A stretch of DNA of 64,000 nt from the NCBI GenBank assembly GCA_034664085.1, contig JAXDII010000100.1:39374-103373 (forward strand), written 5' to 3'. The notes below the pieces were generated by a model. It did not search any database. It was given only the letters and a program-made list of their open reading frames with translations, and was not told the DNA's origin. The stretch is from JACVRW01 sp034664085 (GTDB lineage: Bacteria; Actinomycetota; Thermoleophilia; Solirubrobacterales; Thermoleophilaceae). Positions within the stretch are counted from its first letter, which is position 1. The number at the start of each line of letters is the position of its first letter. This document shows, one piece after another, positions 39,724-47,624 of this stretch. Made by a program: the position numbers and the translations under genes.

Positions 39724-40736
39724 CGCAGCCGGATCCGTGGGTCGAGCGACGCCTGGACGACGTCCACGATGAAGTTGGCGGCCACGTACAGCAGGGCCAC
39801 CACCAGCGCGACGCCCACGATCGAGGGGGTGTCGAGCGACTGGACCGAGTCGGCGGCGTAGCTGCCGATGCCGGGCCAGTTGAAGATCGCCTCCACGAGG
39901 AAGGTGTTCGTCAGCGAATAGGCGAACACCAGGCCGAGGATCGAGATCACCGGGTTGAGCGCCGGCTTGAGCGCGAAGCGGAGGTACACCTGCCACTCCG
40001 GGAACCCGAGCGCCCTGACCATGCGGATGTGGGTTTCACCCATGGTCTCCAGCAGCGAGCCGCGGACCATGCGCGCGACGAGGCCGGCGGGGTAGGCGGC
40101 GATCACGACCGCCGGCAGCACCAGGTGCTCCAGCGCGCTGCCGAGCACGGCGAAGTTGCCGGTGATCGCCGCGTCGACGACCGTCATGTTGGTGATCGTC
40201 GTGAGCGGATTGGTGTCGTCGAGGCCGGGGTCGTACTGCCCCGCCACCGGCAGCAGGTGAAGCCTCTGGAAGAAGAGCAGCTGGAGCAGCAGCGCCAGCC
40301 AGAACACGGGCATCGACACTCCGGCGACGGCCACGATGCGGCCGAAGAAGTCGGGCAGGCGGCCCCGCCAGACTGCCGACACGATCCCGAGCGGGATGCC
40401 GATCACCAGGGCCAGGATCAGCCCGGCGACCACCAGCTGGATCGAGGGCGGGAGGCGCGTCCCGAGGTCGTCCAGAACCGGACGCCGGGTGTGGATCGAG
40501 GTGCCCCAGTCGCCGCTCACGATGCCGCTGAAGTAGTCGACGATCTGCGCCGGCGCGGACTTGTCGAGGCCGAGCGCGCTGCGCGCCTTGGCCAGCTGCT
40601 GCGGCGAGGCGTGCGGCCCGGCCCAGCTCGCGGCCGGATCCCCGGGCACGACGCGCGCGATCAGGAACGTCAGGGCGAGCACGCCCGCCACGACCAACAG
40701 GCCGAGCAGCGTCCGCCGGATCAGGAACCGTGCCAC
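39720..40736 (-). CDS. dppB: Oligo/dipeptide-type ABC transporter, permease DppB/OppB
   Basis: 338-aa permease: MARFLIRRTLLGLLVVAGVL start, FLIARVVPGDPAASWAG, SGDWGTSIHTRRPV, LVARMVRGSLLETMGETHIR (coupling loop) and the C-terminal EAIFNWPGIGSYAADSVQSLD, all standard. Starts 26 bp after hyuB copy 3. Six membrane segments. Confidence 0.93.
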   Translation of the reverse strand: MARFLIRRTLLGLLVVAGVLALTFLIARVVPGDPAASWAGPHASPQQLAKARSALGLDKSAPAQIVDYFSGIVSGDWGTSIHTRRPVLDDLGTRLPPSIQLVVAGLILALVIGIPLGIVSAVWRGRLPDFFGRIVAVAGVSMPVFWLALLLQLLFFQRLHLLPVAGQYDPGLDDTNPLTTITNMTVVDAAITGNFAVLGSALEHLVLPAVVIAAYPAGLVARMVRGSLLETMGETHIRMVRALGFPEWQVYLRFALKPALNPVISILGLVFAYSLTNTFLVEAIFNWPGIGSYAADSVQSLDTPSIVGVALVVALLYVAANFIVDVVQASLDPRIRLR

Positions 40737-40762
40737 GCCGTCCCCTCAGCCGGCGTTTCCGA

Positions 40763-42493
40763 TCAGTCCCGCCGGCCGAGGGCGTGCGGATAGCAGCGCT
40801 CGGCCTCGCTCGTGGAGATGTAGCCGTCGGCGAGATCGTCGAGCACGGCCTCGGGGTCGCGCTCGGCGGGCGGTCCGTGCCCGCCGCCGCCGCCGGTCCG
40901 CACCTCCACGGTCGCGCCCTTCGGCACGTGCACCCTCGTCGCCTTGCTCAGCGAGCGCGGGGTGCCGTCCGGGTACTCGAGGGTCACCCCGTTCGGCCGG
41001 GCGCCTCCCCCGCCGTCCACTCCGGGAGCGCCGTTGCGGGTCCGCTCCACCACGCTCGTCAGCCACGCGTCCTCGGTCGCGCGGATCACGACGTCGAGCC
41101 CGACGCCGCCGCGGAACTGGCCCGGCCCGCCCGAGTCCTGCGCGAGCTCCACCTTCTCGACGACCCAGGGGTTGCGCGTCTCCCAGACCTCCACGGGCGT
41201 GAGCCGCGTCGCCGACTCGGAGCTGTGCATGAGCGCGTTCGCTCCGTCGGCGGACCCCGACGCCCCCTGGCCCACGGGGTGCGGGCAGCCGTCGATCCAG
41301 GCCTCCCCGGTGCGCTCCCGCTCGCCCCACCAGACCATCGCGAGGATGTCGCCGCCGCTCCATGCGGGAGCCGTCCCCGGCATCGCCTGCGTGAGGGCGC
41401 TGAAGATGACGTCGAAGGCCTGGACGACCGGCCAGCCGAGGAAGCAGGGCGACGGCGGGAGCGGGTGGAACATGGAGCCCGGCGTGGTGACGACCTCGAT
41501 CGGGCGGAAGTGGCCCTCGTTGGGCGGCTCGCCCCCGCCAGCGAGCATCGACAGCGCCACGCGGCTGCAGGAGATCGTGGCCGGCAGGACGGCGTTGATC
41601 GGAGTCGGCTGCGCGGCGGGCGCGTTGCGGAAGTCGAGCCGGACGGTGGTGTCCTCCACCTCGACCGCGATCTCGAAGGGCAGCGGCGTGTCGTCCACGC
41701 CGTTGTCGTCCATCATCCCCTGGCCCACGTAGCGCCCGTTCGGGATCCGGCTGATGTAGTCCCGGACCATCATCTCGCCGTGATCGAGCATCCGCTCGAC
41801 GGCCTGGCCGAACGGCTGCACGCCGTGCCGCTCCACGAGGTCGGCAACCGCCCGCGCGCCCATCTGGAGCGCTGCGATCTGGGCGTTGATGTCGCCCACG
41901 ACCATCCGCGGCATGCGCGAGTTGGCCTTGATGATCTTGAAGACGTCCTCGTTGGGCTTGCCCGCCTGGTAGAGCCGCACGCCGGGGAACTTCGTGCCCT
42001 CCTGGTAGACGTCGACGGTGTCCGTGCAGTACGGGTCCTTGGCGCCGATGTCGAGCCAGTGGGCCATGATCGCCGCGTAGCCGAGCCGGACCTGCCCGTC
42101 GTTCGAGAAGATCGGCATCGCCAGCGCCGCGTCGGGCGGGTGGCTGCCGGTCTCGTACGGGACGTTGTAGAGCAGGATGTCGCCCGGCTGGACGGCGTCC
42201 GCGCCGCCGGCCGACTCGAGCGCGGCGTCCACCGCCATGCTCAGCACGCCCATGAAGAAGGGCAGCGTCGGCGCCTGCGCGAGCATGCGCATCCTGTCGT
42301 CGTAGATGGCGACCGCGAAGTCGAGCGTCTCGTAGATGACCGGCGAGAAGGACGTGCGGATCACCGTGCGCTTCATCTGCTCCGCGCACGACATCAGTCC
42401 GTGACGCACCACCTCGGTGGTGATCGGGTCGGCGTCGACCAGCCCGCTCAGCTCTCCCTTCCCTGCGCGATGCACCTCAGCCGTACCGACCAT
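40763..42493 (-). CDS. hyuB: Hydantoinase B/oxoprolinase family protein (HyuB), copy 3
   Basis: 576-aa subunit, slightly shorter than copies 1 and 2. DPITTEVVRHGLMSCAEQM at the start and RTGGGGGHGPPAERDPE at the C-terminus match HyuB. The region that reads NDP-x-x-GG in the other copies is here YNVPYETGSHPPDAAL: the Asp after Asn is Val and one Gly is lost, so its metal site may differ. ATG 42493 shares its A with the hyuA stop (TGATG). It belongs to an operon with a dipeptide-type importer and an M20 amidohydrolase. Substrate likely a larger amide than for the Liv-linked copy. Confidence 0.9.
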   Translation of the reverse strand: MVGTAEVHRAGKGELSGLVDADPITTEVVRHGLMSCAEQMKRTVIRTSFSPVIYETLDFAVAIYDDRMRMLAQAPTLPFFMGVLSMAVDAALESAGGADAVQPGDILLYNVPYETGSHPPDAALAMPIFSNDGQVRLGYAAIMAHWLDIGAKDPYCTDTVDVYQEGTKFPGVRLYQAGKPNEDVFKIIKANSRMPRMVVGDINAQIAALQMGARAVADLVERHGVQPFGQAVERMLDHGEMMVRDYISRIPNGRYVGQGMMDDNGVDDTPLPFEIAVEVEDTTVRLDFRNAPAAQPTPINAVLPATISCSRVALSMLAGGGEPPNEGHFRPIEVVTTPGSMFHPLPPSPCFLGWPVVQAFDVIFSALTQAMPGTAPAWSGGDILAMVWWGERERTGEAWIDGCPHPVGQGASGSADGANALMHSSESATRLTPVEVWETRNPWVVEKVELAQDSGGPGQFRGGVGLDVVIRATEDAWLTSVVERTRNGAPGVDGGGGARPNGVTLEYPDGTPRSLSKATRVHVPKGATVEVRTGGGGGHGPPAERDPEAVLDDLADGYISTSEAERCYPHALGRRD

Positions 42494-44571
42494 CACTCTC
42501 CCTCTCCGCTCTCGAGCGTCACTGTCAGGCACCCGTTCGGCTCCGTCTTCGCGACGTAGTCCGCGTCGAGGTACGTAGTGGTGGTGCTCTCCACGACGAT
42601 CGCCGGGCCCTCCACGACGTCGCCGGCGTGCAGGCCGGATCGCTCGACCACGCGGAACGCGCACCACTCCCGGCGCCGCAGCGAGTACGCCTCCACCTCG
42701 CGCGCGGCTGCCTGGCCGCCATCGCCGTTTCCGTTCGGGCCGGCGAAGGACTCCACCGCGTGGAGGCGGCGGCGCACGAACGCGCGAATGCCGACGATCT
42801 CCACGGGGTCGTCCATCTCCACCCCGTAGGCGCGGACGTACTCGCGCTTGAACTCCCGCTGGATCGACTCGGCGTCGGCGGTCAGCCGACCGTCCTCGGA
42901 CTCGACCTCGACGGTGAGGCAGTGCTCCTGCCCGACATAGCGCAGGTCCAGCACCGTCTCCCGCTGCGCGGGCTGGGCCGCGTCCACGGCGTCCGCGGTG
43001 GCGCCGATCTCGCCGAACAGCTCCGCGAACACGGCGTTCACCTCCTCCAGCGCCGCGTCCGCGAGGCCCACGATCCGCGTCCGGCTGGCCGTGCGCACCG
43101 CGTCGGCCACCAGCAGGCCCCAGGCCGAGAAGGTCCCGGCGAGCGGCGGGATCACGATTGACTTCAGCCGCAGCTCGTCCGCGAGCTGCGTGGCGAACAG
43201 CGGCCCCGCGCCGCCGAAGGCGAGCAGTGCGGCCCTTCGCGGATCCTCGCCACGCTCGACGGTGATCTCGCGGATGGCGTCCGCCATCTTGGCGGTCACG
43301 ATGGCCACGACCCCGCGCGCCACCTCGACCGTCGAGAGGCCGAGCTGGTCCGCGAGCGGCGCGAGCGCCGCCTCGGCCCGGTCGCGGTCGAGCGTCAGGC
43401 CCTCGCCGAGGTCGTCCACCGGCAGCATGCCGAGGCGCACGGCCGCATCCGTCACGGTCGGTTCCGTTCCGCCCAGGCCGTACGCCGCAGGGCCGGGGTC
43501 CGCCCCCGCGCTGCGCGGCCCGACCCGGAGCAGCTTGCCCGCGTCGACGTGCGCGATCGAGCCGCCGCCGGCGCCGATCGAGCGGACGTCGACCCAGGTC
43601 GTCTGGATCGGCAGGCCGACGATCGTGCCCTCGTGCTTGACCGGCGGGCGGCCGTCGACGACGAGCGCCGTGTCGAAGCTGGTGCCGCCGACGTCTGCGG
43701 TGATGACGCGGTCGAAATCCATCTGCCTCGCGATGGCGGCCGCGCCCTCCACGCCCGCGACGGGGCCGGACAGCAGCGTCTCGAAGGGGCGCCGGCGGCC
43801 GTCGCCGAAGGTCAGGGCGCCGCCGCCCGAGCGCATGATCAGCGCGGTCCCGCCAAAGCCATAGCCGGCGAGCGCGTCCTCGAGCCGGCCCAGGTACTCG
43901 GACACAACCGGCTGGATGTAGCCGTTCACCACCGTCGTGGCGGTCCGCTCGTACTCGCGGTACTCGCGCGACACCCGGTGCGACAGCGTGATCTCGCCGT
44001 CGTAGCCGAGCCCGCGCAGGATCTGCTCGGCGGCGAGCTCGTGCTCCGGGTTGGCGTAGGCGTTGAGGAACGCGATGACGATCGCGTCCGCCTCCTGCGC
44101 GCGCAGGGCCTCGAGCGCCTCGCGCACGTCGTCTTCGGCCAGCGGCGTGAGCACGCTCCCGTCCCCCCAGATGCGCTCCGAGATCGAGAAGCGCAGGCGG
44201 CGCGGGATCAGCGTGGGTGGCGGCCGCCAGAACAGGTTGTAGGGCTCGTCGCGGTCGCCGCGCCGGATCTCCAGCACGTCGCGGAAGCCGCGCGTGCTCA
44301 GCAGCGCCAGGCGCGGGCCCTCGCCCTCGAGCAACGCGTTCAGGCCCACCGTCGTGCCGTGAACGAAGTACTGCAGCTCGCTCGCGGCGGCCGCGTCCAG
44401 GGCATCCCCCACCGCCTTCATCACGCCGACCTCGGGCTTGGGATGGGTCGACCGGACCTTGGTGACGGTCAGGCCCGCGCGCGGGTCGTACGCGACCAGG
44501 TCCGTGAAGGTGCCCCCGACATCGACTCCACCGACCGACACACGCTCTCCCTTGCTCTGGTCCTTACTCAC
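42493..44571 (-). CDS. hyuA: Hydantoinase A/oxoprolinase family protein (HyuA), copy 3
   Basis: 692-aa ATP-binding subunit: GVDVGGTFTDLVAYD at residues 15-29, YFVHGTTVGLNALLEG, REYERTATTVVNGYIQPVV, ITADVGGTSFDTALVVDG, SIGAGGGSIAHVDAG and GPRSAGADPGPAAYG. A His replaces the usual Trp after GGGSIA. GTG 44571 overlaps the M20 stop by 8 bp. It is more similar in motif wording to copy 1 than to copy 2, but all three are clearly diverged. Confidence 0.93.
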   Translation of the reverse strand: MSKDQSKGERVSVGGVDVGGTFTDLVAYDPRAGLTVTKVRSTHPKPEVGVMKAVGDALDAAAASELQYFVHGTTVGLNALLEGEGPRLALLSTRGFRDVLEIRRGDRDEPYNLFWRPPPTLIPRRLRFSISERIWGDGSVLTPLAEDDVREALEALRAQEADAIVIAFLNAYANPEHELAAEQILRGLGYDGEITLSHRVSREYREYERTATTVVNGYIQPVVSEYLGRLEDALAGYGFGGTALIMRSGGGALTFGDGRRRPFETLLSGPVAGVEGAAAIARQMDFDRVITADVGGTSFDTALVVDGRPPVKHEGTIVGLPIQTTWVDVRSIGAGGGSIAHVDAGKLLRVGPRSAGADPGPAAYGLGGTEPTVTDAAVRLGMLPVDDLGEGLTLDRDRAEAALAPLADQLGLSTVEVARGVVAIVTAKMADAIREITVERGEDPRRAALLAFGGAGPLFATQLADELRLKSIVIPPLAGTFSAWGLLVADAVRTASRTRIVGLADAALEEVNAVFAELFGEIGATADAVDAAQPAQRETVLDLRYVGQEHCLTVEVESEDGRLTADAESIQREFKREYVRAYGVEMDDPVEIVGIRAFVRRRLHAVESFAGPNGNGDGGQAAAREVEAYSLRRREWCAFRVVERSGLHAGDVVEGPAIVVESTTTTYLDADYVAKTEPNGCLTVTLESGEGE

Positions 44572-45850
44572 AGACGGCCTTCGCGACGTGGATGAAGCAG
44601 CGGGCGGCCAGCTCGAGGTCGTCCTTCAGCGCGCGCTCGTCGGCGCCGTGGAACAGCGACCAGACCACCGAGCGGTCCATCCGGCGCGGCATGAATCCGT
44701 ACGCCACCGTGCCGAACGCCTCGCGCAGGATGTGGCTGTCCGTGTAGCCCGCGCACAGCAGCGGCGCGAGCTGGGCGCCATCCTCGATCTCACCCACGAA
44801 GCTCTCGATGGCCTGGTAGAGCGGGGTCGTCGCCGGGGAGATCGATCCCCCGTGCCGGGTGAGGAACTCCAGCTCGTACTCGAGGCCGGCGAGCCCCTTG
44901 CGAACCATGGCCTCCGAATCGGCCTCGGTCGTCCCCGGCAGCACGCGCGAATCGCACTCCAGCCGGCAGCGGTTCGGGATGATCGCGATGTTCGAGGAAG
45001 CCTCGATCCGCGTCGGCGCCACCGTCGTGCCGAGCAGGGGCTCCACCATGGCCGCCAGCTCCGAGCCCTCTTCCCGCGCGCGCGTGAGGAGCCCGGTCGG
45101 CTCCGTGCCGGGTCCGCCGACGGCCTCGGCGAAGACGTTCAGCTCGGGCAGGGTCCGCTGCGGGAGGTCCATGCCGTTGATGCGCTCGAGGACCGCGGTC
45201 ATCTTCACCAAAGCGTTGTCCGCGAGCGCCGGGGTCGAGGCGTGCCCGCTCGTCCCGGTGGTCGTGATGGCGAACGGCGCGATCGCCTTCTCGCCGGTGC
45301 CCACGGTGTAGGTGACGCGCCCGCCGAACTCCACGCGCTCGCCTCCGCCCTCGTTGATGGCGAAGTCGGTCCGCACCAGTCCGGGGCGCTCGCTCACGAG
45401 CCAGGAGAGCCCGTAGCCCACTCCCACCTCCTCGTCGGCGACCGCGCAAAGCACCAGGTCCCCCGCGCCGCGCCACCCCCCGCGTGCCAGCGAAGCCATG
45501 GCCACGGCCTCCGCGGCCACCTGGCCCTTCATGTCGATCGCGCCGCGGCCCCAGATCATCTCGTCGCGATCGACCCCGGCCAGCGGCGGCACCGACCACT
45601 CGTCGGGGTCGGCGACGACCACGTCGGTGTGGCCGAGGAACATCAGCGACGGTCCGTCTCCCGTCCCGGGGATGCGCGCGATCAGGTTCGCGCGCTCGGG
45701 AGTGCGGCCCGCCAGCTCGCACTCCACGCCGGCCTCGGTGAGATACGCGGCCAGGTGCTCCGCCGCGGCGGTCTCGTTGCCGGGCGGATTGGTGGTGTCG
45801 ATCCGGATCAGCTGCGCGAGCAGCGTCGCCGTCTCAGCGCGCATCTCCAC
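44564..45850 (-). CDS. M20 family metallopeptidase/amidohydrolase
   Basis: 428-aa zinc amidohydrolase of the ArgE/DapE/ACY1/CPG2 group. Seen: IDTTNPPGNETAAAEHLA near the N-terminus, metal/catalytic FLGHTDVV, WGRGAIDMKG, catalytic Glu pair in ADEEVGVGY, dimerisation-domain TGTSGHAS, TDSHILREAFGT and the final His in FHGADER. It cleaves an N-acyl, carbamoyl or peptide bond. Beside HyuAB it could remove an N-carbamoyl group after ring opening, as in hydantoin pathways where an amidohydrolase follows the hydantoinase. Second gene of the operon, 12 bp after the binding protein. Confidence 0.92.
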   Translation of the reverse strand: MEMRAETATLLAQLIRIDTTNPPGNETAAAEHLAAYLTEAGVECELAGRTPERANLIARIPGTGDGPSLMFLGHTDVVVADPDEWSVPPLAGVDRDEMIWGRGAIDMKGQVAAEAVAMASLARGGWRGAGDLVLCAVADEEVGVGYGLSWLVSERPGLVRTDFAINEGGGERVEFGGRVTYTVGTGEKAIAPFAITTTGTSGHASTPALADNALVKMTAVLERINGMDLPQRTLPELNVFAEAVGGPGTEPTGLLTRAREEGSELAAMVEPLLGTTVAPTRIEASSNIAIIPNRCRLECDSRVLPGTTEADSEAMVRKGLAGLEYELEFLTRHGGSISPATTPLYQAIESFVGEIEDGAQLAPLLCAGYTDSHILREAFGTVAYGFMPRRMDRSVVWSLFHGADERALKDDLELAARCFIHVAKAVCE

Positions 45851-45862
45851 CAGCGGCGCCGG

Positions 45863-47443
45863 CTACTCGGGCGGCGTCAGGTCGTAGCCGAACACCACGT
45901 TCGGGTAGGCGGGGTTCTCCTCGAAGCCGCCGATCCCCGCCAGCATCGCGCGCTGGTAGACCTGGGTGTAGACCGACACCGCCGGAGCGTCCTCGAGCAG
46001 CTGCTCCTGGATGTCCTTGTAGACCGCGATGGCGGCGTCCCGGTCGGTGGCCGCGAGCGGGTCGACCTCATCGATCTGCTTGTCGACGCTCGGGTTCGAG
46101 TAGTACGCGAGGTTGGCGTACGGGGGACTCTCGGTGCGGAACAGGCTCTTGAACCAGGAGTACGGGTTCGGGTAGTCCGGCCACCAGTACCAGAGCAGCA
46201 TGTCCTGGCGCTCGGACTCGTTCTCGGACTGCGCCTTGGACCACTGCGTCTGCCACTGCAGCGCCTGCACGTCGACGTCGACGTTCAGCTGGGCGAGCTC
46301 GGACTTCATGAGCGTCGCGACCTGCTGCTCGTCGGTGTCGCCCTGCACGTAGGTCAGCGAGAGCTTGATCGGCTTGCCGCCCGGGCCGTATCCGGCCTGC
46401 TCCAGCAGCTGCTTCGCCTTGGCGGTGTCGTAGGTGAAGTTCGGCAGGTCCTCCGTGTAGCCCCAGAGGCCTTCCGGGATGATCCCGCTGGAGGGGGCCA
46501 CGCCGCCCTTGAGGCTGTCGATGATGCCGTCGTAGGGGATCGCGTACGAGATCGCCTGGCGCACCCGCTTGTCGTTCAGCGGCGCCCGCGTCGTGTTGTA
46601 CATCGCGATCAGGTTCTGCCACGAGGGCTGGGCGGTCACGACGACGTTGTCGTCGTCCTTGAACGAGCCCGCGAGCTGCGGCCCGAGCCGCTGCACGAAG
46701 TCCACCTCTCCGGACCGCAGCAGCTGGGCGGCGGTCGTGGCGGCGGGCACGACTCGGAAGACGAGCCGGTCGTAGTGCTCGCCGTCCCAGCCGCCCCAGT
46801 ACTTCGCGTAGGACTTCAGGCGCACTTCCACGTCCTGGCCCTTCTTCCAACTCGCCAGCCGGTACGGGCCGGTGCCGGCCTCGTTGCCGTCGGCGAACCA
46901 CTTCTTGAGGTCCTTGGCCGGCGCGACCTTCGTGTCGTAGATGTACGCGGCGTAGGACGCGGACGCGACCAGGTCGAGCGAGGCGGGGAACTTCAGCTTG
47001 AAGATCACGCGGTTCTGACCCTCGGTGCTGATCGAGTCGACGGCGGACCAGATACCGGCGGCGCCCTCGTTGAGCTTGATCGTCCGGTCGATCGAGGCCT
47101 TCACCGCGGCAGCCGTCACGGGGCGCCCGGTGTGGAAGGTGACGTCCTTGCGCAGGTCGAACGTCCACGTCTTGGCGTCCTCCGACGAGGTCCACTTCGT
47201 CGCCAGCAGCGGCTCGGCCTTGGCCGTCTGCGCGTTGTAGCGGGTCAGCGTCTCGTACATGTTCTGCATCGCGAGAACTTCGTTCGAGTACGAGGTCGAG
47301 GGATCCCACCCGATCATGATCTGGGAGATGGCCGAATAGGTGAACGACTTGTCAGCCGTCGGCGTAGAGCTGCTGGACGCGCAGCCGGCACCGAGGAGCG
47401 CCGCCACGGCGAGTGCCAGGATCATGGGGCGGTGTGGCCTCAA
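45863..47443 (-). CDS. Family 5 extracellular solute-binding lipoprotein (DppA/OppA-like)
   Basis: 526-aa binding protein. Signal helix MILALAVAALLGAGC with lipobox Cys near residue 21, then a Ser/Thr linker. Family 5 marks: YETLTRYNAQTAKAEPLLAT, WTFDLRKDVTFHTGRPV, NEAGTGPYRLASWKKGQDV and the aromatic-rich YWWPDYPNPYSWFKSLF. The start is TTG at 47443 with GGGAGG 8 bp ahead; internal Met at 47425 is possible. It leads the eight-gene operon and has a good promoter (47513-47541) that closely resembles the one at 53396. Confidence 0.92.
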   Translation of the reverse strand: MRPHRPMILALAVAALLGAGCASSSSTPTADKSFTYSAISQIMIGWDPSTSYSNEVLAMQNMYETLTRYNAQTAKAEPLLATKWTSSEDAKTWTFDLRKDVTFHTGRPVTAAAVKASIDRTIKLNEGAAGIWSAVDSISTEGQNRVIFKLKFPASLDLVASASYAAYIYDTKVAPAKDLKKWFADGNEAGTGPYRLASWKKGQDVEVRLKSYAKYWGGWDGEHYDRLVFRVVPAATTAAQLLRSGEVDFVQRLGPQLAGSFKDDDNVVVTAQPSWQNLIAMYNTTRAPLNDKRVRQAISYAIPYDGIIDSLKGGVAPSSGIIPEGLWGYTEDLPNFTYDTAKAKQLLEQAGYGPGGKPIKLSLTYVQGDTDEQQVATLMKSELAQLNVDVDVQALQWQTQWSKAQSENESERQDMLLWYWWPDYPNPYSWFKSLFRTESPPYANLAYYSNPSVDKQIDEVDPLAATDRDAAIAVYKDIQEQLLEDAPAVSVYTQVYQRAMLAGIGGFEENPAYPNVVFGYDLTPPE

Positions 47444-47512
47444 AGGTGTTCCCTCCCTACCGCTTAGACGCGAATCTCGGGGTCCATTCGTGAGTTTGAA
47501 CCCCTAAATCGG

Positions 47513-47541
47513 ACCCTATCCTGGCCGTCAGGCGGAGTCAA
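47513..47541 (-). promoter_or_regulatory. Promoter of the dipeptide-type/hyuAB copy 3 operon
   Basis: Minus strand TTGACT (47541-47536), 17 bp, TAGGGT (47518-47513). The surrounding CTTGACTCCGCC (47542-47531) and downstream TGAACCCC complement (47504-47497, reading GGGGTTCA) recur in the same order and spacing at the 53396 promoter. Expected leader about 63 nt. Confidence 0.65.
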
Positions 47542-47573
47542 GCTGACCTATTGCGGGTTGATCGGGCCTTCCA

Positions 47574-47586
47574 AGTCTCGATTTCG
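47574..47586. promoter_or_regulatory. Shared box AGTCTCGATTTCG upstream of two operons
   Basis: This 13-mer lies 32 bp upstream of the dipeptide-operon -35 and 22 bp before a possible -10 (TAGACT, 47609-47614) of the divergent decarboxylase gene. Its exact complement occurs at 53352-53364, 31 bp upstream of the -35 of the amino acid importer. A regulator site shared by both, perhaps for the adjacent Lrp-type protein, is the simplest explanation. Confidence 0.5.
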
Positions 47587-47624
47587 AAGCGGCGATAGAT
47601 ACGTGCCGTAGACTGGCCGCGCGA

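Noticed and set aside
44438..47467. 1009-codon open frame on the plus strand
   Set aside because: Antisense to the M20 and binding-protein genes, which have clear domains; composition is Arg/Gly/Val/His-rich as expected for high-GC shadow frames.
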